From: Rhodococcus gordoniae
GTDB lineage: Bacteria; Actinomycetota; Actinomycetes; Mycobacteriales; Mycobacteriaceae
NCBI RefSeq assembly: GCF_001646655.1
Contig: NZ_LPZN01000048.1
Span: forward strand, 30,301 to 94,300
Length of the DNA stretch: 64,000 bases
Direction of reading: 5' to 3'
Position 1 is the first letter of the stretch, and every line of letters starts with the position of its first letter. A program made the position numbers and the translations under genes. Under the pieces are notes generated by a model. The model made no database searches, was not told the DNA's origin, and saw nothing but the letters and a program-made list of their open reading frames with translations. Positions 52,782-64,000 of the stretch are shown here, piece after piece.

Positions 52782-53966
52782 CTACCGCCACGGCACCCGT
52801 TCCGGCTCGCGCAGCATCCGTCGTGCCGTGGACATCCGGTGCACCTCGTCGGGGCCGTCGTAGATGCGGGCGTAGCGCGCCCGGCGGTACATCCCTTCGA
52901 GCGGGGTGTCGGCGGTGAGGCCGAGCGCCCCGTGCACCTGGATCGCACGGTCGACCACATCGTGCAGCATCTGCGCGCCGCGGAACTTGGCGAGCCCGAT
53001 CCGGACGCGGGCGTCCTCTCCCGAGTCCATGACCCGCGCGGCGTCCAGGGTCATCAGCCGGGCCGCCTGGATGTCGGCCGCGGATTCGGCGATGTAGCGC
53101 TGGATCTCACCTTTCTCGGCGAGCAGCGACCCGTGGGCGAAACGGGCGCCGGCGCGGGCACACATGAGTTCGAAGGCTCGTTGCGCCTGACCGAGCCAGC
53201 GCATGCAGTGGAAGATGCGCCCCGGCCCGAGCCGGTCCTGCGCGACGACGAAACCGTTGCCGCGTTCGCCGAGCACGCTCTCCTCGGGAACCCGCACACC
53301 GGTGTACCGCACCTCGTAGTGATCGCTCGGGTCGTGCCCCATCGTGGGGATCGCCCGGACGATCTCGAGTCCGGGCGTGTCGATGGGCACGATGATCGCG
53401 CTGATACTGCGGTGCAGCGGCGTCGACTCGGGTTCGGTCCGGGCGAAGACCGTGCAGTACCCGGCCTGCGCGGCACCGGTGGTGAACCACTTGTGCCCGT
53501 CGATCACCCATTCACCGTTCTCGAGCCGCGCGGTGGTCTGCACGAGCACCGGGTCGGAACCCGCCACTTCGGACTCGGTCATGCCGACGGAGGGCAGGAT
53601 GTCGCCGGAGACGAGACCCGGGATCCAGCGCTCGCGTTGTTCGGCGGTGCCGTGCCGCTGGATCATCAGTGCGTCCTGCATGGACACCGACCCGACCGCG
53701 AGTTGTCCGTACTCGGAGCGGCCGATGATCTCGTTGAGGTAGACGAAGTCGAGGAAGGAAACCCCGCCGCCGCCCATCTCCTCGGGATGCCCCAGAGCCC
53801 ACAACCCCAGCTCCTTCGCCCCGGCCTTCAGGTCGGTGAGGGCCTCGGCGGCCGTGTCGTCGTGTCGGCTCAGGACCGGTTCGAGAGGAATCACCTCGTC
53901 GTCGATGAACGAACGCATGCGGGTGCACAGCTCGGCCACCCGTCCTCGGGGCCGGTTCGCAGTCAT
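52782..53966 (-). CDS. Acyl-CoA dehydrogenase
   Basis: A 394-residue FAD enzyme oxidising an acyl-CoA at C2-C3. Motifs: [40 protein letters not shown] (FAD-binding), [58 protein letters not shown] (C-terminal FAD motif). It is of the ACAD10/11-like or 'FadE' bacterial type; chain length unknown. ATG at 53966 fits family starts. Divergent from treS. Confidence 0.92.
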   Translation of the reverse strand: MTANRPRGRVAELCTRMRSFIDDEVIPLEPVLSRHDDTAAEALTDLKAGAKELGLWALGHPEEMGGGGVSFLDFVYLNEIIGRSEYGQLAVGSVSMQDALMIQRHGTAEQRERWIPGLVSGDILPSVGMTESEVAGSDPVLVQTTARLENGEWVIDGHKWFTTGAAQAGYCTVFARTEPESTPLHRSISAIIVPIDTPGLEIVRAIPTMGHDPSDHYEVRYTGVRVPEESVLGERGNGFVVAQDRLGPGRIFHCMRWLGQAQRAFELMCARAGARFAHGSLLAEKGEIQRYIAESAADIQAARLMTLDAARVMDSGEDARVRIGLAKFRGAQMLHDVVDRAIQVHGALGLTADTPLEGMYRRARYARIYDGPDEVHRMSTARRMLREPERVPWR

Positions 53967-54091
53967 GCCCGCCAATGTATCGGCACACACGTGCACCCAC
54001 AGAGCGTTCCGTCCGCTCCGGGTGTGGAAACCCGCCCGCCGGGGCATTCTGGGGCGAGTCCATCCTGCGACGCGACGAGCACGGAGGTGCC

Positions 54092-55911
<1,820 letters not shown>

Positions 55912-55915
<4 letters not shown>

Positions 55916-57306
55916 TGACCAACACCGAACTCTATCCGGACGAGCGGCTCGTCGAGGACCTGCGCGAGTGGATGCCACACCAGCGATGGTTCGCGGCCAA
56001 GGGTCACATCATCACCGGGATCAGCGTCGTCCTGCGCCATCCGCTCGTCGAGGAACCCGGTTTCGGAGCCGACCATCTGCTCGTGAAGGTCTCCTTCGAG
56101 TCGACGGCGGACCAGATCTACCAGGTGCCGCTGGGTTTCCGTTCCCATCTCCCCGAGGAACTGCAGTCGTGGAGTGTGGTCGGTCCCGACGATTCCCACG
56201 ACCACGGGCTGCACGTCTACGACGGCCTGCGCGATCAGGAGATCCTCGACCGGTACTCCCGCAGTCTGGCGAGCGGCACCCCCGCCGGTCCGGTGGATCT
56301 CCACAACGTGCCGGGCTCGGTCATCGAACCGGGACTGCGGGGCCGCGCGCTGAGCGCGGAACAGTCCAACACCTCCGTGGTCCTCGGAGAGAAGTTGCTG
56401 CTCAAGATGTTCCGCCGCGTGACGCTCGGTATCAACCCGGACGTCGAGCTGCCGCTCGCACTGGGCGAGGACGGTTGCCGATCGATCGCACCGATCCGCG
56501 CATGGATCGACGCGGAGGTCGACGGGGTCCGCACCACGCTGGCGATGGTGCAGGACTTCGCGGCGAATTCGGCAGACGGCTGGTCGATGGCGCTCGGCAG
56601 CGTCCGGGATCTGCTCATCGAAGGGGACCTGCGTGCCGACGAGGTGGGCACCGACTTCGCCGGGGAATCCCACCGCATCGGTGCGGCGGTCGCGGATGTG
56701 CACGCCCACCTCGGCTCCGCGCTCGGCACCGACGAGCGCGCCGCCTCCGAACTGGCCGAGGGCATGCTCCACCGACTGGAGGGTGCGACGGCCGAGGTCC
56801 CCGAGCTCGCCGACCTCACCGAGGCGATCCGCGCACGATTCGAGGAGGTCGCGGCACTGGGGCAGGTGCCGGTGCACCGCATCCACGGCGACCTGCACCT
56901 CGGTCAGGTGTTGCGCACCCCCGAGCGCTGGCTGCTCATCGACTTCGAGGGGGAGCCGGCGAAGTCCCTCGAGGAGCGCCGCAAGCCCGACAGTCCGTTC
57001 CGGGACGTGGCGGGGATGCTGCGGTCGTTCGATTACGCCGCGCATCATTCGGTCCGCGAATCCGAACAGGGCGCGGCGGTGGAGTCGCAGCGGGAGTTCC
57101 GGGCACGGGAATGGGCCGAACGCAATTGCGCTGCCTTCTGCGACGGTTACGCGGCCGCCTCGGGAACGGATCCGCGGGACGCCGACGTCCTGTTGCGCGG
57201 GTACGAGCTCGACAAGGCGGTCTACGAAGTGGTCTACGAGGCGCGGCACCGTCCCTCGTGGTTGCACCTGCCGCTCGAGGCGATCCGTCGCCTCACCACC
57301 GGCTGA
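55912..57306 (+). CDS. mak: Maltokinase
   Basis: Phosphorylates maltose to maltose-1-phosphate with ATP (Mak/Pep2; Rv0127 in M. tuberculosis, 455 residues). The 464-residue product shows [13 protein letters not shown] near the N-terminus, [39 protein letters not shown] (Brenner/catalytic HGDLHLGQ), [20 protein letters not shown] (DFE metal site) and [17 protein letters not shown], all typical of bacterial aminoglycoside-phosphotransferase-like maltokinases. GTG 55912 or ATG 55915 are both possible. Operon with treS; strong terminator after it. Confidence 0.95.
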
Positions 57307-57331
57307 CCGCCGCCCGAACGCCGAGAACGCA

Positions 57332-57367
57332 GGAAGGGGAGAGATGCCGTGGCATCTCTCCCCTTCC
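57332..57367. terminator. Bidirectional terminator between mak and the clp gene
   Basis: A 17-bp perfect stem (57332-57348 with 57351-57367; core GGAGAGATGCC) with a 2-nt loop, between the convergent mak and clp stops. Flanks hold TTCCTCGTCC on the plus side. Likely serves both genes. Confidence 0.8.
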
Positions 57368-57379
57368 TCGTCCCGCAGG

Positions 57380-59803
57380 TCAGCTCACCTGCAGCAGCAG
57401 TTCGTCGTCGACGACCTCCGCCGTGACCCGGTTGCCCTCGGCGAGTGCGTCGTCGAGCAGCATGTCGGCGATGCGGTCGTCGACCACCCGGGAGATCGAG
57501 CGGCGCAACGGACGGGCGCCGAACTCGGGCTGGTGCCCGTTGCGGGCGATCCATGCCACCGCGTCGGAGGTGAACTCGAGATCGATCCCCTTGCTCTGCA
57601 GCCGCTTCCGGCTGTCGGCGAGCAGCAGCTCGGTGATCCGGTGCAGCTGGTCGTCGTCGAGCTTGCGGAACATCACGATCTCGTCGATGCGGTTGAGGAA
57701 TTCCGGCCGCATCGATTCGCGCAGCCGGCCCATGACCCGATCGCGCAACGGCTGCTCCGCCGCCTCGGCGTCGCCGGTGGTGAAGCCGAGCGCCCCACCG
57801 CGGCTCGAGATGATGTCCGAACCGAGGTTGCTGGTCATGATGACGACGGTGTTGGTGAAGTCCACCGTGCGTCCCTCACCGTCGGTGAGGCGACCGTCGT
57901 CGAGAACCTGCAGCAGCGTGTTGAACACGTCCGGGTGCGCCTTCTCGATCTCGTCGAGCAGCACCACCGAATAGGGGTGACGACGCACCTGTTCGGTGAG
58001 CTGCCCGGCCTCACCGTATCCGACGTAGCCGGGAGGGGCACCGACGAGCCGGCTCACGGTGTGGCGTTCGCCGAACTCGCTCATGTCGATGCGCAGCATG
58101 GTGCGCTCGTCACCGAAGAGGACCTCGGCGAGCGCCTTCGCGAGCTCGGTCTTACCGACGCCGGTGGGACCGAGGAACAGGAAGCTGCCCACCGGACGAC
58201 GCGGGTCGCTCATGCCGGAGCGGCTGCGCCGCACGGCGCGTGCCACGGCGTGCACGGCTTCGTCCTGCCCGACCACGCGCTTGTGCAGCTCGTCTTCGAG
58301 AGTGCGCAGCCTCTCCTTCTCCGCGCGGGTCATCTGCGAGGCCGGGACACCGGTGGCCCGTGAGACGATCTCGGCGATCAGTTCCGGATCGACGGTGGGA
58401 GTACCCTCGCCGGTTCCGTCGCCGCTGTCGATCCGTGCCTGGAGACGGAGGATCTCGTCGCGGATGCGCGAGGCCTCCTCGTACTGTTCGGCTTCGACGG
58501 CGCGGTCCTTCTCCGCCTCGAGTTCGCCCAGCCGCGAACGCAGTTCGGTCACGTCCGTGCGGGGGGTCCGCAGGCGCAGTCGTGCACCGGCCTGGTCGAC
58601 GAGGTCGATCGCCTTGTCCGGCAACTGCCGGTCGGGTAGGTACCGCATCGACAGGTCGACGGCCGCTTCGAGCGCTTCGTCGGTGTACCGGACCTTGTGG
58701 AACTCGGCGTACCGATCGGCCAGACCCTTCAGGATCGTGACGGCGTCGTCGCGTGCGGGTTCGTCGACGGTGACCGGCTGGAAACGACGTTCGAGCGCCG
58801 GATCCTTCTCGATGTGCTTGCGGTACTCGTCGAGGGTGGTCGCACCGACGACGTGCAGCTCACCACGGGCGAGCTTCGGCTTGAGGATGTTCGCGGCGTC
58901 CATCGCACCCTCGTTGCCTGCGCCCGCGCCGACGACGGTGTGGATCTCGTCGATGAAGACGATGAGCCTGCCCTGCTGGGCGACGATCTCGTCGAGCGCC
59001 GTGGTGAGGCGTTCCTCGAAGTCGCCGCGATAGCGGGTTCCGGCGACCATCGCGGTCAGGTCGAGCTGGACGATGCGCTTGTCCTGCAGGACCTCCGGGA
59101 CGGCGCCGTCGACGATGCGCTGGGCGAGTCCTTCGACGATGGCCGTCTTGCCGACACCGGCTTCACCGACGAGCACCGGGTTGTTCTTGGTACGCCGGGC
59201 GAGGATCTCGATCGTCTGCTCGATCTCGTCGGCGCGGCCGATGACGGGGTCGATGCCGCCGCCCCGGGCCCGTTCGGTGAGGTCGACGCCGAACTTGTCG
59301 AGCGTCGGCGTGGACGTCTCCTCCGCGACGGGAGCCGTGGGGACGGGCTGCAGCGCGGTCTGCAATGCCTGCGGTGTCACGCCCAGCGATGCGAGCAGGC
59401 GTCCGGGAGCACGGGTCTGGTCGGCCGCGAGGGTGAAGAACAAATGCTCGGGGTCGATGTAGGTGGAGCCGAGGGCGCGCGAGAGCTGGTGCGCCTCGAA
59501 GAGCGCGGTCTTCACGGCACCGGTCAGTGCGGGTGCGGAGACGGCCTCACCGGGGCGGCTCTGCGGCAGTCGCTGGTCGACGGCCGCGACGACGTCGGCG
59601 GGGTCGGCCCCGGCGCGGTTCATGACCGTGCGGGACGGATCCTGCTCCGCCATGGCGCGGAGGAGGTGCAGCACGTCGAGTTCCGCGTCGCCACGGTCGG
59701 TGGCGTAGCGCGCCGCATGTGCGAGGAGGTCCTGGGTCCCGCGGCTCATGAAACGCGTGATGTCGATTCGGCCGGGGCCACCAGGTCCGAAGAATGCCGG
59801 CAT
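57380..59803 (-). CDS. ClpC-type Hsp100 ATPase
   Basis: An 807-residue AAA+ unfoldase. The N-domain ([20 protein letters not shown], then the second Clp_N repeat) is followed by AAA-1 ([31 protein letters not shown]), a UVR-type short middle region ([20 protein letters not shown]) rather than the long ClpB coiled coil, and AAA-2 ([37 protein letters not shown]). GGALGF after AAA-2 Walker B resembles the ClpP-docking loop of ClpC. Gly/Phe-rich N-terminus ([15 protein letters not shown]) is unlike ClpC1. ATG at 59803 with AAAGG is preferred over GTG 59839, which overlies a HAIR-like operator. Likely a second, heat-inducible ClpC-type protein. Confidence 0.88.
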   Translation of the reverse strand: MPAFFGPGGPGRIDITRFMSRGTQDLLAHAARYATDRGDAELDVLHLLRAMAEQDPSRTVMNRAGADPADVVAAVDQRLPQSRPGEAVSAPALTGAVKTALFEAHQLSRALGSTYIDPEHLFFTLAADQTRAPGRLLASLGVTPQALQTALQPVPTAPVAEETSTPTLDKFGVDLTERARGGGIDPVIGRADEIEQTIEILARRTKNNPVLVGEAGVGKTAIVEGLAQRIVDGAVPEVLQDKRIVQLDLTAMVAGTRYRGDFEERLTTALDEIVAQQGRLIVFIDEIHTVVGAGAGNEGAMDAANILKPKLARGELHVVGATTLDEYRKHIEKDPALERRFQPVTVDEPARDDAVTILKGLADRYAEFHKVRYTDEALEAAVDLSMRYLPDRQLPDKAIDLVDQAGARLRLRTPRTDVTELRSRLGELEAEKDRAVEAEQYEEASRIRDEILRLQARIDSGDGTGEGTPTVDPELIAEIVSRATGVPASQMTRAEKERLRTLEDELHKRVVGQDEAVHAVARAVRRSRSGMSDPRRPVGSFLFLGPTGVGKTELAKALAEVLFGDERTMLRIDMSEFGERHTVSRLVGAPPGYVGYGEAGQLTEQVRRHPYSVVLLDEIEKAHPDVFNTLLQVLDDGRLTDGEGRTVDFTNTVVIMTSNLGSDIISSRGGALGFTTGDAEAAEQPLRDRVMGRLRESMRPEFLNRIDEIVMFRKLDDDQLHRITELLLADSRKRLQSKGIDLEFTSDAVAWIARNGHQPEFGARPLRRSISRVVDDRIADMLLDDALAEGNRVTAEVVDDELLLQVS

Positions 59804-59823
59804 TCCGAAGCCTTTCTGTCGAA

Positions 59824-59844
59824 CTTGAGCCATTCTCACTCAAC
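59824..59844 (-). promoter_or_regulatory. HAIR-like HspR operator
   Basis: Minus strand GTTGAGT-N7-GCTCAAG matches the HspR-associated inverted repeat CTTGAGT-N7-ACTCAAG at 12 of 14 positions with exact spacing. It lies 21-41 bp upstream of the preferred clp start. HspR represses heat-shock genes such as dnaK and clpB in actinobacteria. Confidence 0.75.
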
Positions 59845-59914
59845 TAACGTGCCCGGCGGCCGTGCAATTCCCACGCGCGAATGATCTGGATCACACATCT
59901 GGTTGCGGCCATTA

Positions 59915-59930
59915 ATATTGTGCACAACAT
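59915..59930 (+). promoter_or_regulatory. OhrR operator at the ohrR promoter
   Basis: ATATTGTGCACAACAT at 59915-59930 is a 16-bp palindrome (7 of 8 pairs), centre TTGTGCACAA, in a short AT-rich stretch 23-38 bp before the ohrR start. A second TGCAC half lies at 59936-59940. The likely ligand is OhrR itself. Confidence 0.7.
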
Positions 59931-59952
59931 AACGGTGCACTACATTCATCTC

Positions 59953-60417
59953 GTGTCGTCCCCCCTCGAACTCGACCAGCAGGTGTGCTTCGCGCTCTAC
60001 CGCGCGTCCCGCACCGTCACGGCCGCCTACCGGCCGCATCTCGACCGGCTGGGCATCACCTACCCGCAATACCTCGTACTCCTGGCACTGTGGGAACGTG
60101 ATGCGCGAGGCGTGCAGGATCTGTGCGGCGCACTCGATCTCGACACCGGCACACTGTCCCCCCTGCTCAAGCGGCTCGAGGCCGCCGGATACATCGAGCG
60201 GCGCCGGCAACAGGCCGACGAGCGTCGCGTCGTCGTCCATCTCACCGAAGCGGGGGACGCACTCCGGGCGGAGGCCGCGGACATCCCCGAATGCGTGACG
60301 CGGGGCAGTCGATTCGACGTCGACGAACTGGTCGCGTTACGCGAGACGCTCCACCGCCTGACCGCCGCGTTGCAGGAAGCACCCGGCGCACTCTCGAAGA
60401 AAGGCAGGACATCGTGA
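59953..60417 (+). CDS. ohrR: Organic hydroperoxide-sensing MarR regulator
   Basis: A 154-residue OhrR: SSPLELDQQVCFALYRASRT with the peroxide-sensing Cys (Cys12), RPHLDRLGITYPQYLVLLAL, TGTLSPLLKRLEAAGYIERR (recognition helix), ADERRVVVHLTEAG (wing). Oxidation of the N-terminal Cys by organic peroxide releases the repressor from DNA. GTG at 59953. It overlaps ohr (GTGA) and so autoregulates the pair from the operator just upstream. Confidence 0.94.
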   Translation: MSSPLELDQQVCFALYRASRTVTAAYRPHLDRLGITYPQYLVLLALWERDARGVQDLCGALDLDTGTLSPLLKRLEAAGYIERRRQQADERRVVVHLTEAGDALRAEAADIPECVTRGSRFDVDELVALRETLHRLTAALQEAPGALSKKGRTS

Positions 60418-60836
60418 ACATCGTCTACACCGCCGAAGCACTCGCCACCGGAGCAGGCCGCGACGGCCACGCCCGCACCAGCGACGGCAAACTCGACGTC
60501 GACCTCGCCCTGCCCACCGAAATGGGTGGCAGCGGGAAGGGCACCAACCCCGAACAGCTCTTCGCCGCCGGCTACGCCGCGTGCTTCCATTCGGCGTTGC
60601 AGATGATCGCCCGGCAGGAGAAGGCGGACGTCGGCGATTCGGCCGTCGGCGCCCGCGTCGGCATCGGCCCGACCGACGCCGGCGGATTCGGTCTCGCCGT
60701 CACCCTCGAGGTGACCCTGCCGAACCTCTCCCGCGAGAAGGCGCTCGAGCTCACCGAGAAAGCCCATCAGGTGTGCCCGTACTCCAACGCGACCCGCGGC
60801 AACATCGACGTCACCCTCGAGGTGACGGACGACTGA
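60414..60836 (+). CDS. ohr: Organic hydroperoxide resistance protein (peroxidase)
   Basis: A 140-residue OsmC/Ohr-family thiol peroxidase reducing organic hydroperoxides with lipoylated or dithiol partners. Starts VNIVYTAEALATGAGRDGHA; catalytic Cys57 in GYAACFHSAL and resolving Cys121 in HQVCPYSNATRGNI; conserved GTNPEQLFAAGYAACF between. GTG overlaps the ohrR stop. Confidence 0.96.
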   Translation: MNIVYTAEALATGAGRDGHARTSDGKLDVDLALPTEMGGSGKGTNPEQLFAAGYAACFHSALQMIARQEKADVGDSAVGARVGIGPTDAGGFGLAVTLEVTLPNLSREKALELTEKAHQVCPYSNATRGNIDVTLEVTDD

Positions 60837-60913
60837 GTCACCCCCGAGAGTGACGGGCGGGTGACGCGCCCCTGCGCTGCGCACGTGTCCACGCCGACCC
60901 GTAGCGTGGAGAC

Positions 60914-63214
60914 GTGCGCACGCAGGACCGGTCGCAGCTCACGACGTTCGCGGCCGAACTCGATTTCCCCCTCGACGACTTCCAGCTCGAGGCCTGCCGC
61001 GCCCTCGAAGACGCCCGCGACGTGCTGGTGTGCGCTCCCACCGGGGCGGGCAAGACCGTCGTCGGCGAATTCGCCGCTCGCCTCGCGCTCGCAGCGGGCG
61101 GTCGCTGTTTCTACACCACCCCCATCAAGGCGCTGAGCAACCAGAAGTATCTCGACCTGTCGCGCCGTTTCGGCGACGACCGGGTCGGTCTGCTCACCGG
61201 CGACATCTCGCTGGACCCCCACGCACCCGTGGTCGTCATGACCACCGAAGTGCTGCGCAGCATGCTGCACGGCGGCTCCCCCCTTCTGCACGGTCTCACC
61301 CACGTCGTCATGGACGAGGTGCACTATCTCGCCGATCGTGAGCGCGGCGCGGTCTGGGAGGAAGCGATCCTCTCGCTCGCCGGCGGCGTCCGGCTGACGA
61401 GCCTGTCGGCCACGGTGAGCAACGCCGAGGAATTCGGTGGCTGGCTGCGCGGCATCCGCGGCGACCTGGCCGTCGTCGTGGAGGAGACCCGCCCCGTACC
61501 GCTCACCCAGCACATGCTCGCCGGCGGACGCCTGTTCGACCTGCTGTCGCCCGGCGGCACCGTCGACGAGACCCTCGAGCGGTACATCGCCCACCGCCGG
61601 CTCGTCGAAGCCGCGCCCGGCCCCGCGACCGGCAGAGGACGGCGAAGGCGACGGGCACGCGGAGCACCCGGACCGGCCGGCGGCCACCTGCCCGATACCG
61701 TCGCCCGCCTCGAGGCCGAACAATTGCTGCCGGCCATCTGGTTCCGGTTCAGCCGCAACGGTTGTGACGACGCCGTCACCGAATGCCTCGAATCGTCGGT
61801 CCGTCTCACCGAGGCCGCCGACACCGCCGAGATCCGCGCGGTCGCCGACCGGCACACCGCGGCCCTGCCACCCGCCGACCTCGACGCGGTCGGTCACACC
61901 GAGTGGCTCGAAGGTCTCGAACGTGGCTTCGCCGCGCACCACGCCGGTTTGATCCCCGCCTTCCGGCACACCGTCGAGGAACTGTTCGCCCGCGGTCTCG
62001 TGCGGGTCGTGTTCGCCACCGAGACCCTCGCCGTGGGGGTGAACATGCCGGCGCGCACCGTCGTCCTCGAACGTCTCGTCAAACCCACCGCCGACGGCCC
62101 GGTGCGCCTCTCCCCCGGCGAGTACACGCAGCTCACCGGTCGTGCCGGTCGTCGCGGTATCGACGTCGAAGGGCACGCCGTGGTGCTGTGGAGTCCCGAA
62201 GCCGACCCCGCGACCGTCGCCGGTCTCGCCGGCGCACGCTCCTATCCGCTGCACAGTTCGCTGCGCGTGGGATACACCACCGCGATCAACCTGGTCGCCG
62301 GTCGCGGCGTTCCCGGGGCGCGGGAGTTCCTGCGACGCTCGTTCGCCCAGTTCCAGGCCGAGCGGTCCGTCGCAGCACTCACCGACGCGGTCCGTGCGAA
62401 CACGACCACGCTCCGCGATCTCGACACCGAACTCGGCGACGTCGAAGGCTTCACGGAGTACCGGCATCTGAGCGAGCGGCTCGCCGAGGCGCGACGATCC
62501 GGCTCGGCCGACCTCGTCGCCTCGCTGGCACGGGCGGTGCGCTCACATCCGGCGCACCGGCGCGGCGACAAGGACCGTCTCCTCACCCTCTCCGCCCGGC
62601 GCGCCGCGGTGCACGGCGACACCGAACGAATGCGATCGCAGATCGAGACGGTCACCGGCCGCCTCGCCGACACCTTCGATCGCACACTGGATCTGCTCGA
62701 GGAGCGGGGCTATCTGCTCCGGGATCCGGTGGGCGGGTCGGCCCACGTCACCGACGACGGTCGCCGGCTGGGCCGGATCTACTGCACGAACGAACTTCTC
62801 GTCGCCGAGTGTGTCCGCACCGGAGCCTGGTCGGGACTGACACCCGCCGAGCTCGCCGCCGTCGCCTCCAGCGCTCTGGGCGAGACCCGGCGCCGCACCG
62901 TCGGTGTCCCCGGCCGTACGACCCCGGCGATCGACGAGGCGCTGCGCGCCACCTCGCGGTTGTGGAGCGAACTCGCCGGACGCGAGGAACGACTCGGGCT
63001 GGAAGTGGGGCCGGATCCGGATCCGATCGCCGTCGCCGCGATCCATCGCTGGGCGCGCGGGGACGGACTCGCCGCTGCCTTGCGCACCGCGTCGGATGCG
63101 GGATTGTCGGCGGGTGATCTGGTCCGCCGATATCTGAGGACCCTCGACCTCGTGGACCAGACCGGACTGTGCCGGCGGGACGAACTGCCGCCGGTCTCCT
63201 TCACCCTGACCTGA
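60914..63214 (+). CDS. Ski2/HelY-like DEXH RNA helicase
   Basis: A 766-residue superfamily 2 helicase: FPLDDFQLEACRALEDARDV (Q region), VCAPTGAGKTVVGEFAARLA (motif I), TTPIKALSNQKYLDLSRRFG (Ia), MDEVHYLADRERGAVWEEAI (II, DEVH), LTSLSATVSNAEEFGGWLRG (III), AAHHAGLIPAFRHTVEELFA (IV), FATETLAVGVNMPARTVV (V), QLTGRAGRRGIDVEGHAVVL (VI). It resembles actinobacterial HelY/Mtr4-like RNA helicases but is shorter than HelY (about 900 residues). An Arg/Gly-rich linker (GRGRRRRRARGAPGPAG) lies near residue 245. Likely works in RNA decay. GTG start. Confidence 0.92.
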   Translation: MRTQDRSQLTTFAAELDFPLDDFQLEACRALEDARDVLVCAPTGAGKTVVGEFAARLALAAGGRCFYTTPIKALSNQKYLDLSRRFGDDRVGLLTGDISLDPHAPVVVMTTEVLRSMLHGGSPLLHGLTHVVMDEVHYLADRERGAVWEEAILSLAGGVRLTSLSATVSNAEEFGGWLRGIRGDLAVVVEETRPVPLTQHMLAGGRLFDLLSPGGTVDETLERYIAHRRLVEAAPGPATGRGRRRRRARGAPGPAGGHLPDTVARLEAEQLLPAIWFRFSRNGCDDAVTECLESSVRLTEAADTAEIRAVADRHTAALPPADLDAVGHTEWLEGLERGFAAHHAGLIPAFRHTVEELFARGLVRVVFATETLAVGVNMPARTVVLERLVKPTADGPVRLSPGEYTQLTGRAGRRGIDVEGHAVVLWSPEADPATVAGLAGARSYPLHSSLRVGYTTAINLVAGRGVPGAREFLRRSFAQFQAERSVAALTDAVRANTTTLRDLDTELGDVEGFTEYRHLSERLAEARRSGSADLVASLARAVRSHPAHRRGDKDRLLTLSARRAAVHGDTERMRSQIETVTGRLADTFDRTLDLLEERGYLLRDPVGGSAHVTDDGRRLGRIYCTNELLVAECVRTGAWSGLTPAELAAVASSALGETRRRTVGVPGRTTPAIDEALRATSRLWSELAGREERLGLEVGPDPDPIAVAAIHRWARGDGLAAALRTASDAGLSAGDLVRRYLRTLDLVDQTGLCRRDELPPVSFTLT

Positions 63215-63235
63215 CGGCCGGGGCCTTGCCGGAGC

Positions 63236-63967
63236 TCAGGGCATCGAGTACTCGACGGAACACAGCCGCTCCGACAGTTCCCACAGTTTCCGGGCCAGGA
63301 TCTCGTCGCGGGAACGCGAGCTGGACTGCACCCGCTTCGGATGGCCGCGCATCTCGAAGAAGGCGTCGGGCCCGTAACAGCCGCCCGGCTCCGCGTCCGG
63401 TGCGGTCGCCGCGTAGAGACTCGGGAGCGCGCCCTGTTGCGGGGACTGCCCGATGATCGGAGTGACGAGTTCGACGATCTTCCCGTGCCAGGACTCGCTG
63501 CGGTACTGCAGATTCGTCGACGAGTAACCCGGATGCGCGGCAATCGATCTCACATTCGATCCGGCCGCGGTGAGACGCCGCTGCAGCTCGTATGCGAACA
63601 GCAGATTCGCCAGCTTCGACTGCCCGTAGGCGAGCCACCGCTCGTACCGGCGGCGTTCCCAGTCGATGTCGTCGAGATCGATGCTGCCGATGCGGTGCAT
63701 CGCGCTGCTGACCGTCACGACCCGGTCGGTGATGCGATCGAGCAACAGCCCGGTGAGCGCGAAGTGGCCGAAGTGGTTGGTCCCGATCTGCATCTCGAAG
63801 CCGTCGGCCGTCCGCCGCAACGGCACCGCCATGACACCGGCAAGCACCACCTCGGCTCCGGCCCGCGCGAGTGCCCGGGCGGTCTCCGCACCGAGACCGC
63901 TGTTGGCTCCGGTCACGATCATCGTGCGTCCCGACAGATCCGGAATATCGTTCGTCGTCCACCCCAT
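63236..63967 (-). CDS. Short-chain dehydrogenase/reductase with internal deletion
   Basis: A 243-residue SDR related to the 300-residue retinol-dehydrogenase-like/protochlorophyllide-type SDRs. It keeps TGANSGLGAETARALARAG (NAD(P)-binding Gly motif), QIGTNHFGHFALTGLLL, VVTVSSAMH (Ser) and YGQSKLANLLFAYELQ (YxxxK). Between GAEVVLA (residue 43) and GVMAVPLRRTADG (from 44) the usual ~55-60 residues, including the second and third strands and the NNAG motif, are absent. ATG at 63967 fits the family. It may be inactive or altered. Convergent with the helicase gene, 21 bp apart. Confidence 0.85.
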   Translation of the reverse strand: MGWTTNDIPDLSGRTMIVTGANSGLGAETARALARAGAEVVLAGVMAVPLRRTADGFEMQIGTNHFGHFALTGLLLDRITDRVVTVSSAMHRIGSIDLDDIDWERRRYERWLAYGQSKLANLLFAYELQRRLTAAGSNVRSIAAHPGYSSTNLQYRSESWHGKIVELVTPIIGQSPQQGALPSLYAATAPDAEPGGCYGPDAFFEMRGHPKRVQSSSRSRDEILARKLWELSERLCSVEYSMP

Positions 63968-64000
63968 GCCCGCCACCCTACGGATGCGTGTCGCGCCGCG

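Overview
The window is high-GC actinobacterial DNA, most likely from Rhodococcus or a close relative in the Nocardiaceae. Evidence: many GTG starts, many stop/start overlaps (GTGA, ATGA), F420-dependent oxidoreductases, a mycobacterial-type resuscitation-promoting factor, and gene order across about 1-28 kb that matches the M. tuberculosis block running from citA (Rv0889c) to ercc3 (Rv0861c). No rRNA, tRNA, CRISPR array, insertion sequence or prophage gene was recognised.

Layout. 1-12.5 kb: an MFS fragment, pdxH, citA, serC, sepH, a set of small membrane proteins (two DUF7144-like copies flanking a SHOCT protein, plus an alpha/beta-hydrolase), an RNA methyltransferase preceded by a hairpin-bearing tandem repeat, a MarR regulator and an NCS2 permease. 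12.5-22.6 kb: a sacsin-like ATPase with PAP2 phosphatase and DUF3027 genes, a glutaminyl cyclase lipoprotein, an MFS/DUF2771 pair, a cold-shock protein, and rpfA behind a clear c-di-AMP (ydaO-type) riboswitch. 23-33.4 kb: a helicase-associated protein and the XPB helicase, separated by three tiny genes (two of them paralogous), then GNAT, F420-dependent LLM and sulfonate/nitrate/taurine-type ABC transporter genes.

33.8-42.3 kb is the most distinctive part. It holds a persulfide/thiol-redox island: zinc-ribbon protein, thioredoxin, persulfide dioxygenase-rhodanese fusion, membrane rhodanese, TauE/SafE exporter, single rhodanese, BlaI/M56 pair, DsbA, CcdA, a CstR-like repressor and DUF302. Five near-identical G/C-tract palindromes lie at the divergent promoter and in front of the repressor gene itself. 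A second operator made of two CTACTA-N7-TAGTAG dyads controls the DsbA side.

42.5-64 kb: NUDIX and GyrI-like genes; an ECF41-like sigma factor whose C-terminal regulatory domain is frameshifted, convergent with a carboxymuconolactone-decarboxylase gene that keeps a textbook ECF41 promoter; a dapC-like aminotransferase; AraC and an orphan ectD; aroG behind an unannotated leader peptide containing Tyr-Phe-Trp-Phe; SRPBCC, PPOX and GAF-ANTAR genes; an acyl-CoA dehydrogenase; treS-mak for trehalose-to-maltose-1-phosphate conversion; a ClpC-type Hsp100 with a HAIR-like heat-shock operator; ohrR-ohr; a Ski2-like helicase; and an SDR gene with an apparent internal deletion. Starts were chosen by ribosome-binding sites, overlaps and family conservation, and are uncertain where stated.
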